From positions 496,001 through 560,000 of the forward strand of contig NZ_CP061287.1 in the NCBI RefSeq assembly GCF_018687275.1: a stretch of DNA of 64,000 nt. Reading direction: 5' to 3'. The notes below the pieces were generated by a model. That model did not search any database and was not told where the DNA came from. It saw only the letters and a list, made by a program, of their open reading frames with translations. The first letter of the stretch is position 1; each line of letters opens with the position of its first letter. Shown in pieces: positions 1 to 7,317 of this stretch. This DNA is from Polynucleobacter sp. MWH-Aus1W21 (GTDB lineage Bacteria > Pseudomonadota > Gammaproteobacteria > Burkholderiales > Burkholderiaceae). The translations under genes were made by a program, and so were the position numbers.

Positions 1-360
1 CAAAATGACTGCAACATCAGATTGAGATGCACCAGTCACTAAGTTGCGAGTGTATTGCTCGTGACCTGGAGCGTCAGCAACAATGAACTTACGTTTAGGG
101 GTAGAGAAATAGCGATAAGCCACATCAATGGTGATGCCTTGCTCACGCTCAGCCTCTAGGCCGTCTGTGAGGAGGGCTAGATCAACGCCTGCATCAGAGG
201 AGGTAACGCGTGCATGTTTGGTTTTAGAGAGAGACTCTAATTGGTCTACCAAAATAGATTTGGTGTCATAGAGCAAGCGCCCAATCAGGGTACTTTTTCC
301 ATCATCTACGCTACCAGCAGTAATGAAGCGAACAACGTTTTGATGTTGATTAGTAGTCAT
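1..360 (-). CDS. cysN: Sulfate adenylyltransferase subunit 1, GTPase (N-terminal 120 aa, cut by window edge)
   Basis: CysN is the GTP-hydrolysing subunit of ATP sulfurylase; with CysD it makes adenylylsulfate (APS) from ATP and sulfate in the cytoplasm. Only the N-terminal GTPase part is present. It shows the P-loop GSVDDGKST at residues 16-24, the EREQGITID switch region near residue 73 and the G3 motif DAPGHEQYTRN near residue 95, all typical of translational-type GTPases of the CysN/NodQ group. The ATG overlaps the cysD stop as ATGA, so the two are translationally coupled. The gene runs off the left end, so whether a CysC (APS kinase) domain is fused cannot be seen. The APS-reductase type CysH upstream makes such a fusion unnecessary. 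Confidence 0.95.
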   Translation of the reverse strand, partial: MTTNQHQNVVRFITAGSVDDGKSTLIGRLLYDTKSILVDQLESLSKTKHARVTSSDAGVDLALLTDGLEAEREQGITIDVAYRYFSTPKRKFIVADAPGHEQYTRNLVTGASQSDVAVIL

Positions 361-1283
361 CAGAAGTAACCTTCTTTCTTGCGGCGCTCCATTGAGGCCT
401 CATTGGTTTGATCGTCCATGCGAGTTGCGCCACGCTCAGTGATTTCAGTAATCGCGGTTTCGGCAATGATCTCTAAAGGGGTGCCTGCAGTACTCAACAC
501 GGGGCAGGTGCAACTGATATCACCTACGGTACGGAAACGTACATTTAGGATTTCACTGATGTCACCAGCTGCTTTTGGCGTTACGTCAGTTACCGGAACT
601 AGTAAATTATTTTTCTTCACTACTTCACGTTCATGTGTGTAGTAGATGCTTGGAAGTTCTAATTTCTCGCGAGAAATGTATTGCCAAATATCAAGCTCAG
701 TCCAGTTGGAGATTGGGAACACGCGCATGTTCTCGCCTTTGGCGATGCGGGCATTGTAGAGGTTCCAGAGCTCAGGACGTTGTGCCTTTGGATCCCATTG
801 ACCGAATTCATCGCGGAAAGAAAAGATACGCTCTTTAGCACGGGCTTTTTCTTCATCACGACGTGCGCCACCCATTAAGGCGTCGAACTCATGCTCAGCA
901 ATAGCCTCCAAGAGGGTTACTGCTTGCGCCGCATTGCGAGAATCCGTTTCTTTGCGTAAGCGAACGGTGCCTTTCTTAATCGAGTCTTCAACATGACCTA
1001 CGATCAATTTCACACCAGTTTTTTCGACCACAGCATCACGATAGGCAATCACTTCTGGATAGTTGTGGCCAGTATCAATATGCAATATAGGGAAAGGCAG
1101 CTTTACAGGACGATCGCCAAATTGAAACGCTTTACGAGCTAGGTGGAACATCACAATAGAGTCTTTGCCACCGGAGAACAGCATAGCTGGGTTGGAGCAT
1201 TGCGCTACCACTTCGCGGATGATGTAGATCGATTCGGCTTCAAGCCAATCTAAGTGATCATCAAGTAATTTTTGTTCTGACAT
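360..1283 (-). CDS. cysD: Sulfate adenylyltransferase subunit 2
   Basis: Catalytic subunit of the heterodimeric ATP sulfurylase (CysDN), the first step of sulfate assimilation. The 307-aa length is normal for the family. It belongs to the PAPS-reductase/PP-loop superfamily: the PP motif SGGKDS is at residues 37-42, and the conserved RRDEEKARAKER stretch follows near residue 141. It lies between cysH (41 nt upstream) and cysN (ATGA overlap) in one leftward operon. The ATG start gives the usual CysD N-terminus. Function is assigned from family resemblance and operon context, which agree. Confidence 0.97.
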   Translation of the reverse strand: MSEQKLLDDHLDWLEAESIYIIREVVAQCSNPAMLFSGGKDSIVMFHLARKAFQFGDRPVKLPFPILHIDTGHNYPEVIAYRDAVVEKTGVKLIVGHVEDSIKKGTVRLRKETDSRNAAQAVTLLEAIAEHEFDALMGGARRDEEKARAKERIFSFRDEFGQWDPKAQRPELWNLYNARIAKGENMRVFPISNWTELDIWQYISREKLELPSIYYTHEREVVKKNNLLVPVTDVTPKAAGDISEILNVRFRTVGDISCTCPVLSTAGTPLEIIAETAITEITERGATRMDDQTNEASMERRKKEGYF

Positions 1284-1324
1284 TCTGAAAGTAATTTCTG
1301 CTAAGTTTTAATGATGAAATTGAA

Positions 1325-2053
1325 TTATTTATTAACGTGCAAGCCACATTCTTTGCTATCGCTTTGCAACCACCACCAGCGACCAGCTCGAATGTCTTCA
1401 CCCTTCTTCACCTGACGGGTACAGGGCTCGCAGCCAATGCTGGGGTAGCCCTTGAGGTGTAGTGGATGAACGGGAACGTTTTCTTGTTTGATGTAAGCCC
1501 AAATATCTTCTTCACTCCAATCAAACAAAGGATTGAACTTTGCGATGCCTCTCGCATCATCAAGCTCTTCTAGATTGAGTTCGGTACGTGTAGTAGATTG
1601 TTCGCGACGCTGACCGGTGATCCAGGCATCGGCCCCAAGTAATGCGGCATTTAGGGGTCTAATCTTGCGTGCACCACAGCATGCTTTTTTAGGCTCTTCA
1701 CCATCGTAAAAACCATTCATGCCATATTGATCAATAAAAGCTTGAACATCGCTTTCTTGTGGGTAGACCTTTTCAATAGCTATACCGTAGTGATCTTCTG
1801 TAGTTTTGACCATATCCACCGTCTCTTGATGCAGGCGTCCTGTCGCTAATGTGAATAACTTAATCTCGGCACCAGCCTTAGCAATAGCATCGGTAATCAC
1901 CATGTCTTCTGCAGCGAGGCTGGTTGCAAAGCGAACATCAGAGAAGCGTGAGGAAATGTCAGCTAAACGCTGCTTTAGAACGGCAGACTTTTCGGCAAGC
2001 TCCGCAGGGGTTAGGGTACTTGGTGGAATTGACCAAAATTCAGGAGCGATCAT
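1325..2053 (-). CDS. cysH: Phosphoadenylyl-/adenylyl-sulfate reductase, Fe-S (APS reductase) type
   Basis: Reduces activated sulfate to sulfite with thioredoxin. The 242-aa protein has the cysteines that mark the [4Fe-4S] APS-reductase branch: a CC pair at residues 125-126 and C208/C211. The C-terminal ECGLH motif has its redox-active cysteine at about 236. Classical enterobacterial PAPS reductases lack the CC and CxxC cysteines, so this enzyme probably uses APS directly; that substrate is inferred. The start ATG overlaps the stop of the upstream exporter gene as ATGA, showing tight coupling. cysD follows 41 nt downstream. Confidence 0.95.
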   Translation of the reverse strand: MIAPEFWSIPPSTLTPAELAEKSAVLKQRLADISSRFSDVRFATSLAAEDMVITDAIAKAGAEIKLFTLATGRLHQETVDMVKTTEDHYGIAIEKVYPQESDVQAFIDQYGMNGFYDGEEPKKACCGARKIRPLNAALLGADAWITGQRREQSTTRTELNLEELDDARGIAKFNPLFDWSEEDIWAYIKQENVPVHPLHLKGYPSIGCEPCTRQVKKGEDIRAGRWWWLQSDSKECGLHVNK

Positions 2054-2844
2054 GAGGTGACTAACTTGATTCCCACTAGGAATAGGGTGCCAGCAAGCGT
2101 TGTTCTTGTGGCTTTCTCTGAAAGGGTGCTAGAAAGTTTCGCTCCTAACCATATGGCAGGAACTGACCCGAGCAATAAACCAAATAAAAGGTCGAAGTGA
2201 ACATTGCCAAGCCACCAGTGGCCTAATCCTGCGAGTGCTGTTAATGGGACCGCATAAGCAATATCAGTACCAGCGACTTCAGATGCCTTGAGATGGGGAT
2301 ATAGCAACAAAATCAAGGTTGCACCAATTGCTCCGGCACCGATTGATGAAACCGTTACGAGAACACCAATTACAGCGCCAACGCTAATGGTAGAAATTTG
2401 TAATGCTTTGCCAGTTGGGAGATATTTCGGATTGGCTTGGATCCACTTCAGAATTTTTGCTCTAAATAGAAGTGAAGCTGCTGTTAATAGCACCGAAACT
2501 CCAATGGAAAAGCTAATGAGGTGATTAAAGTCTTTTGAGACTGGCCCGATATATTTCAACGCTAAGATAGAGATGATGGCTGTAGTCAAGCTACCTATAC
2601 AGAGTAATCTAACTATGTCCCAGCGAACATTGCCATGTAAGCGGTGCGCGGCAGTGCCAAAACCTTTTGTAATCGCAGCAAAGGCAAGGTCTGTTCCTAC
2701 TGCTGTTGTTGGGGCAACACCAAAGAGAATTGTTAATAAAGGCGTCATTAGTGAGCCTCCGCCAACGCCAGTCATCCCTACTAGTAACCCAACCAAAGCC
2801 CCAGAAATAATAAATTGAGACGACTCTTGAAAAAATTGCAGCAT
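2050..2844 (-). CDS. TauE/SafE (COG0730) family membrane protein, probable sulfite/organosulfur exporter
   Basis: A 264-aa integral membrane protein with about eight hydrophobic segments and the duplicated glycine-rich repeats of the TauE/SafE family, for example GMTGVGGGSLMTPLL near residue 24 and the related SSIGAGAIGATLILLL in the second half. Family members move sulfite, sulfoacetate or related anions across the inner membrane. Its place between the first small ORF and cysH, with an ATGA overlap into cysH, suggests it relieves sulfite build-up or moves a sulfur anion during assimilation. Direction and substrate are inferred. A GAGGAT ribosome-binding site sits just upstream of the ATG. 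Confidence 0.88.
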   Translation of the reverse strand: MLQFFQESSQFIISGALVGLLVGMTGVGGGSLMTPLLTILFGVAPTTAVGTDLAFAAITKGFGTAAHRLHGNVRWDIVRLLCIGSLTTAIISILALKYIGPVSKDFNHLISFSIGVSVLLTAASLLFRAKILKWIQANPKYLPTGKALQISTISVGAVIGVLVTVSSIGAGAIGATLILLLYPHLKASEVAGTDIAYAVPLTALAGLGHWWLGNVHFDLLFGLLLGSVPAIWLGAKLSSTLSEKATRTTLAGTLFLVGIKLVTS

Positions 2845-2859
2845 GAAATGATCCTCGAT

Positions 2860-3024
2860 TTAGGCAAATGATTGTTCAAACTCTTCGAGCTTGATGGCAT
2901 TCATGAGGAACAGAATTTGACGCTGAAAAGACTTCCGTTCAACCACCCGTTCAATAGGGAGTTGATCGTGTTCACGCAACAATTTTGTGATTACTGGGTT
3001 GTAATGTTCACGTACAGGTGACAT
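2860..3024 (-). CDS. Small conserved-looking ORF (54 aa), first gene of the cys operon
   Basis: A 54-codon frame from ATG to TAA, starting MSPVREHYNPVITKLLREHD and ending EEFEQSFA. It is hydrophilic and mostly helix-forming, with no signal peptide, membrane segment or cysteine. A clear AAGGA Shine-Dalgarno lies 6 nt before the ATG, and the stop is only 15 nt before the exporter ATG, so it looks like a real first gene of the sulfate operon rather than chance. I do not recognise a family. It could be a small regulator or a leader peptide; the composition, with no Cys and one Met besides the start and one internal, argues against a cysteine/methionine attenuator. Confidence 0.62.
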   Translation of the reverse strand: MSPVREHYNPVITKLLREHDQLPIERVVERKSFQRQILFLMNAIKLEEFEQSFA

Positions 3025-3030
3025 TTGAAT

Positions 3031-3121
3031 TCCTTGGTAAATATCTTGTTAGGAATAATTTACCAAGGGGGCTATATATCCACAAGGAATATATAGCGAT
3101 ATCTAAATTACTTTTAGATAT
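3031..3121 (-). promoter_or_regulatory. Three consecutive inverted repeats in the cys operon leader/promoter
   Basis: Upstream of the first cys-operon ORF are three perfect inverted repeats in a row: arms 3032-3042/3058-3068 (11 bp, 15-nt spacer), arms 3071-3079/3089-3097 (9 bp, 9-nt spacer) and arms 3099-3107/3113-3121 (9 bp, 5-nt spacer). On the minus strand the 3' arm of the first contains the AAGG of the Shine-Dalgarno (3035-3031), so in RNA this hairpin would hide the ribosome-binding site. The other two are AT-rich and look more like operator DNA. A CysB-type LysR regulator is a reasonable guess for a cys operon, but no specific site is proved. Confidence 0.6.
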
Positions 3122-3132
3122 ATAGAATATCT

Positions 3133-3909
3133 TTATTTCTCTACAAATGCACGTTCAAAGACGTAGTCGCCGAGTTGACCAAGGCTTGGAGAGACCTTAA
3201 AGCCTTTGGCATCAAGCATCTCTGAGGTTTCCTTAAGCATGGAAGGGCTGCCGCAAATCATGGCGCGATCCACTGCTGGATCAAGCGGTGGCAAGCCAAT
3301 ATCTTTAAAGAGTTGACCAGATTCAATAGCAGTAGTGAGACGACCGGTGTGCTTGAAAGCCTCGCGTGTCACTGTTGGGTAATAAATGAGTTTTTCGCGA
3401 ATGAGTTCGCCCAAGTATTCATCTTGAGTGAGCTCATTTTTAATGTAGTCCTCATAAGCTAATTCGCTTACTAGACGTACGCCATGGATAAGAACAACCT
3501 TTTCAAACTTCTCATACGTTTCGGGATCACGAATAATGCTCATGAATGGCGCAAGACCAGTGCCAGTACTGAATAAGTAAAGATGCTTTCCTGGATTTAA
3601 GTCATCTAACACTAGGGTGCCAACTGACTTTTCACTTACTAGAATTGGGTCGCCAACTTGAATCTTTTGCAGGCGTGAAGTTAAGGGACCATCTTGAACT
3701 TTAATACTTAGGAACTCGAGATGCTCTTCATAGTTAGGGCTAGCAACGCTATAAGCGCGCACCAAGGGTTTACCTTCTACTTCCAGGCCAATCATCAAGA
3801 AGTGACCGCTACGAAAGCGCAAGCCCTTATTGCGGGTGGTTGTAAAACTAAAAAGAGTGTCGTTCCAGTGGTGAACTGATAAAACGGTTTCGGTGTTGTA
3901 TGCGGCCAT
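3133..3909 (-). CDS. fpr: Ferredoxin--NADP(+) reductase
   Basis: Flavoprotein that passes electrons between NADPH and ferredoxin or flavodoxin in the cytoplasm. The 258-aa length matches bacterial Fpr. The FAD-binding motif RAYS is at residues 51-54, the NADP-binding glycine-rich motif GTGLAPF at 116-122, and the C-terminal end FERAFVEK is typical of the proteobacterial subclass. It lies just upstream of the cys operon on the same strand; a link to supplying reductant for sulfur metabolism is possible but only contextual. It is divergent from dsbB, with about 170 nt between the two start codons. Confidence 0.95.
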   Translation of the reverse strand: MAAYNTETVLSVHHWNDTLFSFTTTRNKGLRFRSGHFLMIGLEVEGKPLVRAYSVASPNYEEHLEFLSIKVQDGPLTSRLQKIQVGDPILVSEKSVGTLVLDDLNPGKHLYLFSTGTGLAPFMSIIRDPETYEKFEKVVLIHGVRLVSELAYEDYIKNELTQDEYLGELIREKLIYYPTVTREAFKHTGRLTTAIESGQLFKDIGLPPLDPAVDRAMICGSPSMLKETSEMLDAKGFKVSPSLGQLGDYVFERAFVEK

Positions 3910-4077
3910 AAATGCGTATTAATTAGAAGGTAGCAAAGAGATAATTATCCCATTCTTGTAGGTCTAAATTGAGGTCATTCCCAGCAAAAATAGGACTCTG
4001 TAGTGATATAGATCAGACTTTTAGTAATAAAGGACATATTTACAGGGGGTTTAAAGCCCATTGACTATCATCTAGTA

Positions 4078-4554
4078 ATGAAAAGAATCCAGTACCTATT
4101 CCTGTCCTTTTTTATTTTGGGCTTGGTGATATTTGCCGTTGTCTTGCAGCAGGTTGGGTACCAAGGTGTCAGTTTCATGCCATGTCCTTTGTGTGTTTTG
4201 CAAAGGGTTGGCTATCTCGGGGTCGCCTTTTCTTGTTTGTTTGCTGCCTGTATTACACCCTTTAGAAAGCTATTTCATAGCTTGGCAATTTTGGCTGCTG
4301 GATATGGTACTTCAGTAGCTGGCCATCATGTTTGGCTCTTGTCTCACCCAAGTGAATCCTGCGGAATAGATCCTTTGGAGACTTGGATTAATCAATTTCA
4401 GCTAGCGAATAATTTTCCTTGGTTATTTAAGGCAGATGGTTTGTGTTCTGCAAAGCTCCCGGCTATTTTGGGATTGCAAGTACCAGAGTGGTCCTTGCTG
4501 TGGTTTACGGTTCTCTTATTGATATTGTTAATTACCTTCTTTAGGAAATCCTAA
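4078..4554 (+). CDS. dsbB: Disulfide bond formation protein B
   Basis: Inner-membrane quinone reductase that reoxidises DsbA. The 158-aa protein has four hydrophobic segments and both redox cysteine pairs: CPLC at 36-39 in the first periplasmic loop and C95/C123 in the second, matching E. coli C41/C44 and C104/C130. No Shine-Dalgarno is obvious before the ATG, and a TATCAT box lies only 6 nt upstream (4066-4071), so the transcript may have a very short leader. A perfect palindromic terminator follows and separates it from the convergent lysS. Confidence 0.95.
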   Translation: MKRIQYLFLSFFILGLVIFAVVLQQVGYQGVSFMPCPLCVLQRVGYLGVAFSCLFAACITPFRKLFHSLAILAAGYGTSVAGHHVWLLSHPSESCGIDPLETWINQFQLANNFPWLFKADGLCSAKLPAILGLQVPEWSLLWFTVLLLILLITFFRKS

Positions 4555-4561
4555 GTAATAA

Positions 4562-4585
4562 AAAAGGCACCCTAGGGTGCCTTTT
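4562..4585. terminator. Bidirectional intrinsic terminator between dsbB and lysS
   Basis: A perfect 24-bp palindrome with four A at one end and four T at the other, with GGCACCC/GGGTGCC in the stem. Its A/T ends allow it to stop transcription from both convergent genes. It lies 8 bp after the dsbB stop and 17 bp beyond the lysS stop. Confidence 0.9.
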
Positions 4586-4602
4586 GCTTACTCTAGAATT
4601 AA

Positions 4603-6147
4603 TTACTCTTCTTCGCGACGTAAGTGTGGGAACAGAATCACGTCACGAATATTTGGAGCGTCTGTAAGTAGCATTACTAAGCGATCGATACCGATACCGC
4701 AACCACCAGTTGGAGGCATGCCGTACTCGAGCGCGCGGATGAAGTCATGATCGAAGTACATTGCTTCTTCGTCGCCAGCTTCTTTTTGCTCTACTTGTTT
4801 ACGGAAACGATTGGCTTGATCTTCAGCATCGTTTAACTCGGAGAAGCCATTGGCAATTTCACGGCCAGTAATAAAGAGTTCAAAGCGCTCAGTAATGCCT
4901 GGGCGAGTATCGGATTCTCTTGCGAGTGGGCTTACCTCGATTGGGTAATCAATGATGTAAGTCGGCTCCCAGAGGTGCTCTTCAGCAACCAATTCAAAAA
5001 GAGCCAATTGAAGGGCGCCAATGCCGGCATTCTTGAGAGTAGGGGCATCTGGATTCTCACCACCTTTTTTCAATTCAGTGCGAATGAAGTTGATGTCATC
5101 AAGCTGGGCCGCTTCATAGCTCTTGCCTGATTGACCGCAGTACTTGAGGATTGCTTCAGTAATGGTCAAGCGTTGGAATGGCTTGCTCAGATCAAGCTCG
5201 CGGCCTTGATGTGTCAATACGGCAGTGCCTTGTGCATCAATTGCGGCAGCACGAATTAATCCTTCGGTGAAGTCCATGAGCCAACGGTAATCTGTATAGG
5301 CTGCATAGAATTCCATCATGGTGAATTCTGGATTGTGACGTGGGCTTACGCCTTCGTTACGGAAGTTACGATTGATTTCAAAGACACGTTCAAAACCACC
5401 GACTACCAAACGCTTGAGGTAAAGCTCAGGTGCAATACGCAAGAACATTTGCATATCAAGAGCATTGTGGTGAGTAATGAACGGCTTAGCTGCTGCGCCA
5501 CCTGGAATCGGGTGAAGCATCGGTGTTTCAACTTCCATGAAGTCGGCATCTAGCATATGGCGACGTAATGAGGCGATCGCGTTACTACGTGCCTTAAATG
5601 TATTACGACTTTCAGGGTTAACAATTAAATCAACATAGCGTTGGCGATACTTAGTCTCTAGATCTGAGAGGCCGTGGAACTTATCTGGTAATGGGCGCAA
5701 GGATTTGCTCAAGAGGCGTAAATTGCTGCACTCTACGGACAACTCACCCTTATTAGTCTTAAAGAGATTGCCTTCAGCAGAGATAAAGTCGCCCATGTCC
5801 CAATGCTTGAAGGCGCCATGAACATCAGCGCCGCTGAGCTCATCATTGATATAGAACTGAATTTGTCCACTGCGATCTTGGATGGTTGCAAAACTCGCTT
5901 TACCCATAACGCGCTTAAGAACCATACGTCCCGCTACTTTGACATGAACTTGCTTCTCAGCCAACTCTTCTTTGGTCAAGCTGTCATAGTGTGCATGTAA
6001 GTCAGCAGATAAATGAGTTGGGACAAAATCATTTGGGAATGCAACACCGCCAGCGCGGAGCTTGGCAAGTTTTTCACGGCGCTCCGCAATGATGTGATTT
6101 TCATCTACGATTTGAGTCGTTGCTGCTGGGGTAGTTTTATCGTTCAT
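4603..6147 (-). CDS. lysS: Lysine--tRNA ligase (class II)
   Basis: Charges tRNA-Lys with lysine. The 514-aa protein has an N-terminal OB-fold anticodon-binding domain (about residues 60-170) followed by the class II catalytic core, with motif 2 around RNFRNEGVSPRHNPEFTMME and motif 3 GIGIDRLVMLL near the C-terminus. It follows prfB by 31 nt on the same strand, the conserved prfB-lysS pairing seen in many proteobacteria, and is probably co-transcribed with it. Confidence 0.97.
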   Translation of the reverse strand: MNDKTTPAATTQIVDENHIIAERREKLAKLRAGGVAFPNDFVPTHLSADLHAHYDSLTKEELAEKQVHVKVAGRMVLKRVMGKASFATIQDRSGQIQFYINDELSGADVHGAFKHWDMGDFISAEGNLFKTNKGELSVECSNLRLLSKSLRPLPDKFHGLSDLETKYRQRYVDLIVNPESRNTFKARSNAIASLRRHMLDADFMEVETPMLHPIPGGAAAKPFITHHNALDMQMFLRIAPELYLKRLVVGGFERVFEINRNFRNEGVSPRHNPEFTMMEFYAAYTDYRWLMDFTEGLIRAAAIDAQGTAVLTHQGRELDLSKPFQRLTITEAILKYCGQSGKSYEAAQLDDINFIRTELKKGGENPDAPTLKNAGIGALQLALFELVAEEHLWEPTYIIDYPIEVSPLARESDTRPGITERFELFITGREIANGFSELNDAEDQANRFRKQVEQKEAGDEEAMYFDHDFIRALEYGMPPTGGCGIGIDRLVMLLTDAPNIRDVILFPHLRREEE

Positions 6148-6178
6148 ATCTATAGTGACGCGGTAATGGGTGTTAGTT

Positions 6179-7283
6179 TTATACGCCTTGTTTCAGGCTG
6201 GCTTCAATAAAGGCATCGAGATCGCCATCCAATACTTTTTGGGTATTCGAAATCTCAACGTTAGTACGTAAATCTTTAATGCGGCTTTGATCTAATACAT
6301 AGGAGCGGATCTGATGACCCCAACCTACATCGGTCTTACTAGCCTCTAGTTTGTCCTGCTCAGCGCGACGCTTTTGCATCTCATGTTCGTAGAGGCGAGA
6401 CTTCAACATCGTCATAGCTTCAGCACGGTTGCGGTGCTGGCTTCGGTCGTTCTGACACTGCACCACAATTCCGGTTGGAATATGGGTTAAACGAACTGCA
6501 GAATCCGTTTTATTAATATGCTGTCCACCCGCACCAGAGGCACGATAGGTATCGGTACGAATGTCGGCTGGATTCACTTCAATTTCAATCGAGTCATCGA
6601 TCTCTGGATACACGTAGATAGAAGCAAACGAAGTGTGACGTCCGTTAGAAGAGTCAAATGGTGACTTACGTACTAGACGATGCACACCAGTTTCGGAGCG
6701 AAGATGACCATAAGCATATTCACCATCGACCTTGATGGTTGCACTCTTAATACCAGCAACGTCGCCGTCTGATTCTTCGAGGATTTCAGTTTTATAGCCT
6801 TTGCGTTCGCAATACTTGAGGTATTGGCGATAGAGCATGCTGGCCCAGTCGCAGGCTTCTGTTCCACCAGCGCCTGCTTGAATATCGATAAAGCAATTAC
6901 AAGAATCCATCTCATTGTGGAACATGCGACGGAACTCGAGGTCGCCAATAATCTTGCTATAGCTTTCAACATCTTGCTCAATGGCAGCAATTGTTTCAAA
7001 ATCGCTTTCCTCTTTAGCCATATCGAATAGCTCAAGAGCACTAGTAATATTGGTATTGAGATCGGTAAGAGTGGCAACTACGCCATCGAGCAATTTCTTT
7101 TCTTTGCCCAGCGCTTGTGCTTTCTTTTGATCATCCCAAATTGTGGGATCTTCCAGTATTGAATTAACTTCGGTAAGGCGACGTGACTTTACGTCGAAGT
7201 CAAAGATACCCCCGAAGAGCTTGCTCACGGGTGAGCAGATCGGACAAGGTATTCGAAATAATATTTAGTTGTTCAGCTTCCAT
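6179..7283 (-). CDS. prfB: Peptide chain release factor 2, with programmed +1 frameshift
   Basis: RF2 ends translation at UGA and UAA. Codons 1-27, from the ATG at 7283, end in RGYL followed by an in-frame UGA. Reading continues in the +1 frame at GAC (7201-7199), giving a 367-aa protein, close to the 365 aa of E. coli RF2. The codon-recognition tripeptide SPF is at residues 207-209 and the catalytic GGQ at 252-254. The residue equivalent to E. coli 246 is Ala, the form associated with full activity. A GTG in the second frame (7228) should not be taken as the start. lysS follows downstream. Confidence 0.96.
7199..7214 (-). promoter_or_regulatory. prfB: prfB programmed +1 ribosomal frameshift site
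   Basis: The minus strand reads CGG GGG TAT CTT TGA C, the classical RF2 autoregulatory site: a GGGGG Shine-Dalgarno-like element, a CUU slip codon and a poorly terminating UGA followed by C. When RF2 is scarce the ribosome slips from CUU to UUU and reads GAC. This is seen directly; the mechanism is known from E. coli. Confidence 0.95.
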
Positions 7284-7317
7284 CCCCTGATTATAAGGGG
7301 GTTATTGCTGCAGACCC

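Noticed and set aside
3099..3121. The AT-rich 9-bp inverted repeat as the fpr terminator
   Set aside because: The minus strand after it has no T-tract and the stem has almost no G/C, so it looks more like operator DNA.
7226..7228. GTG as the start of release factor 2
   Set aside because: The upstream ATG at 7283, the RGYL ending and the CTT TGA C site show that RF2 is made by frameshifting.
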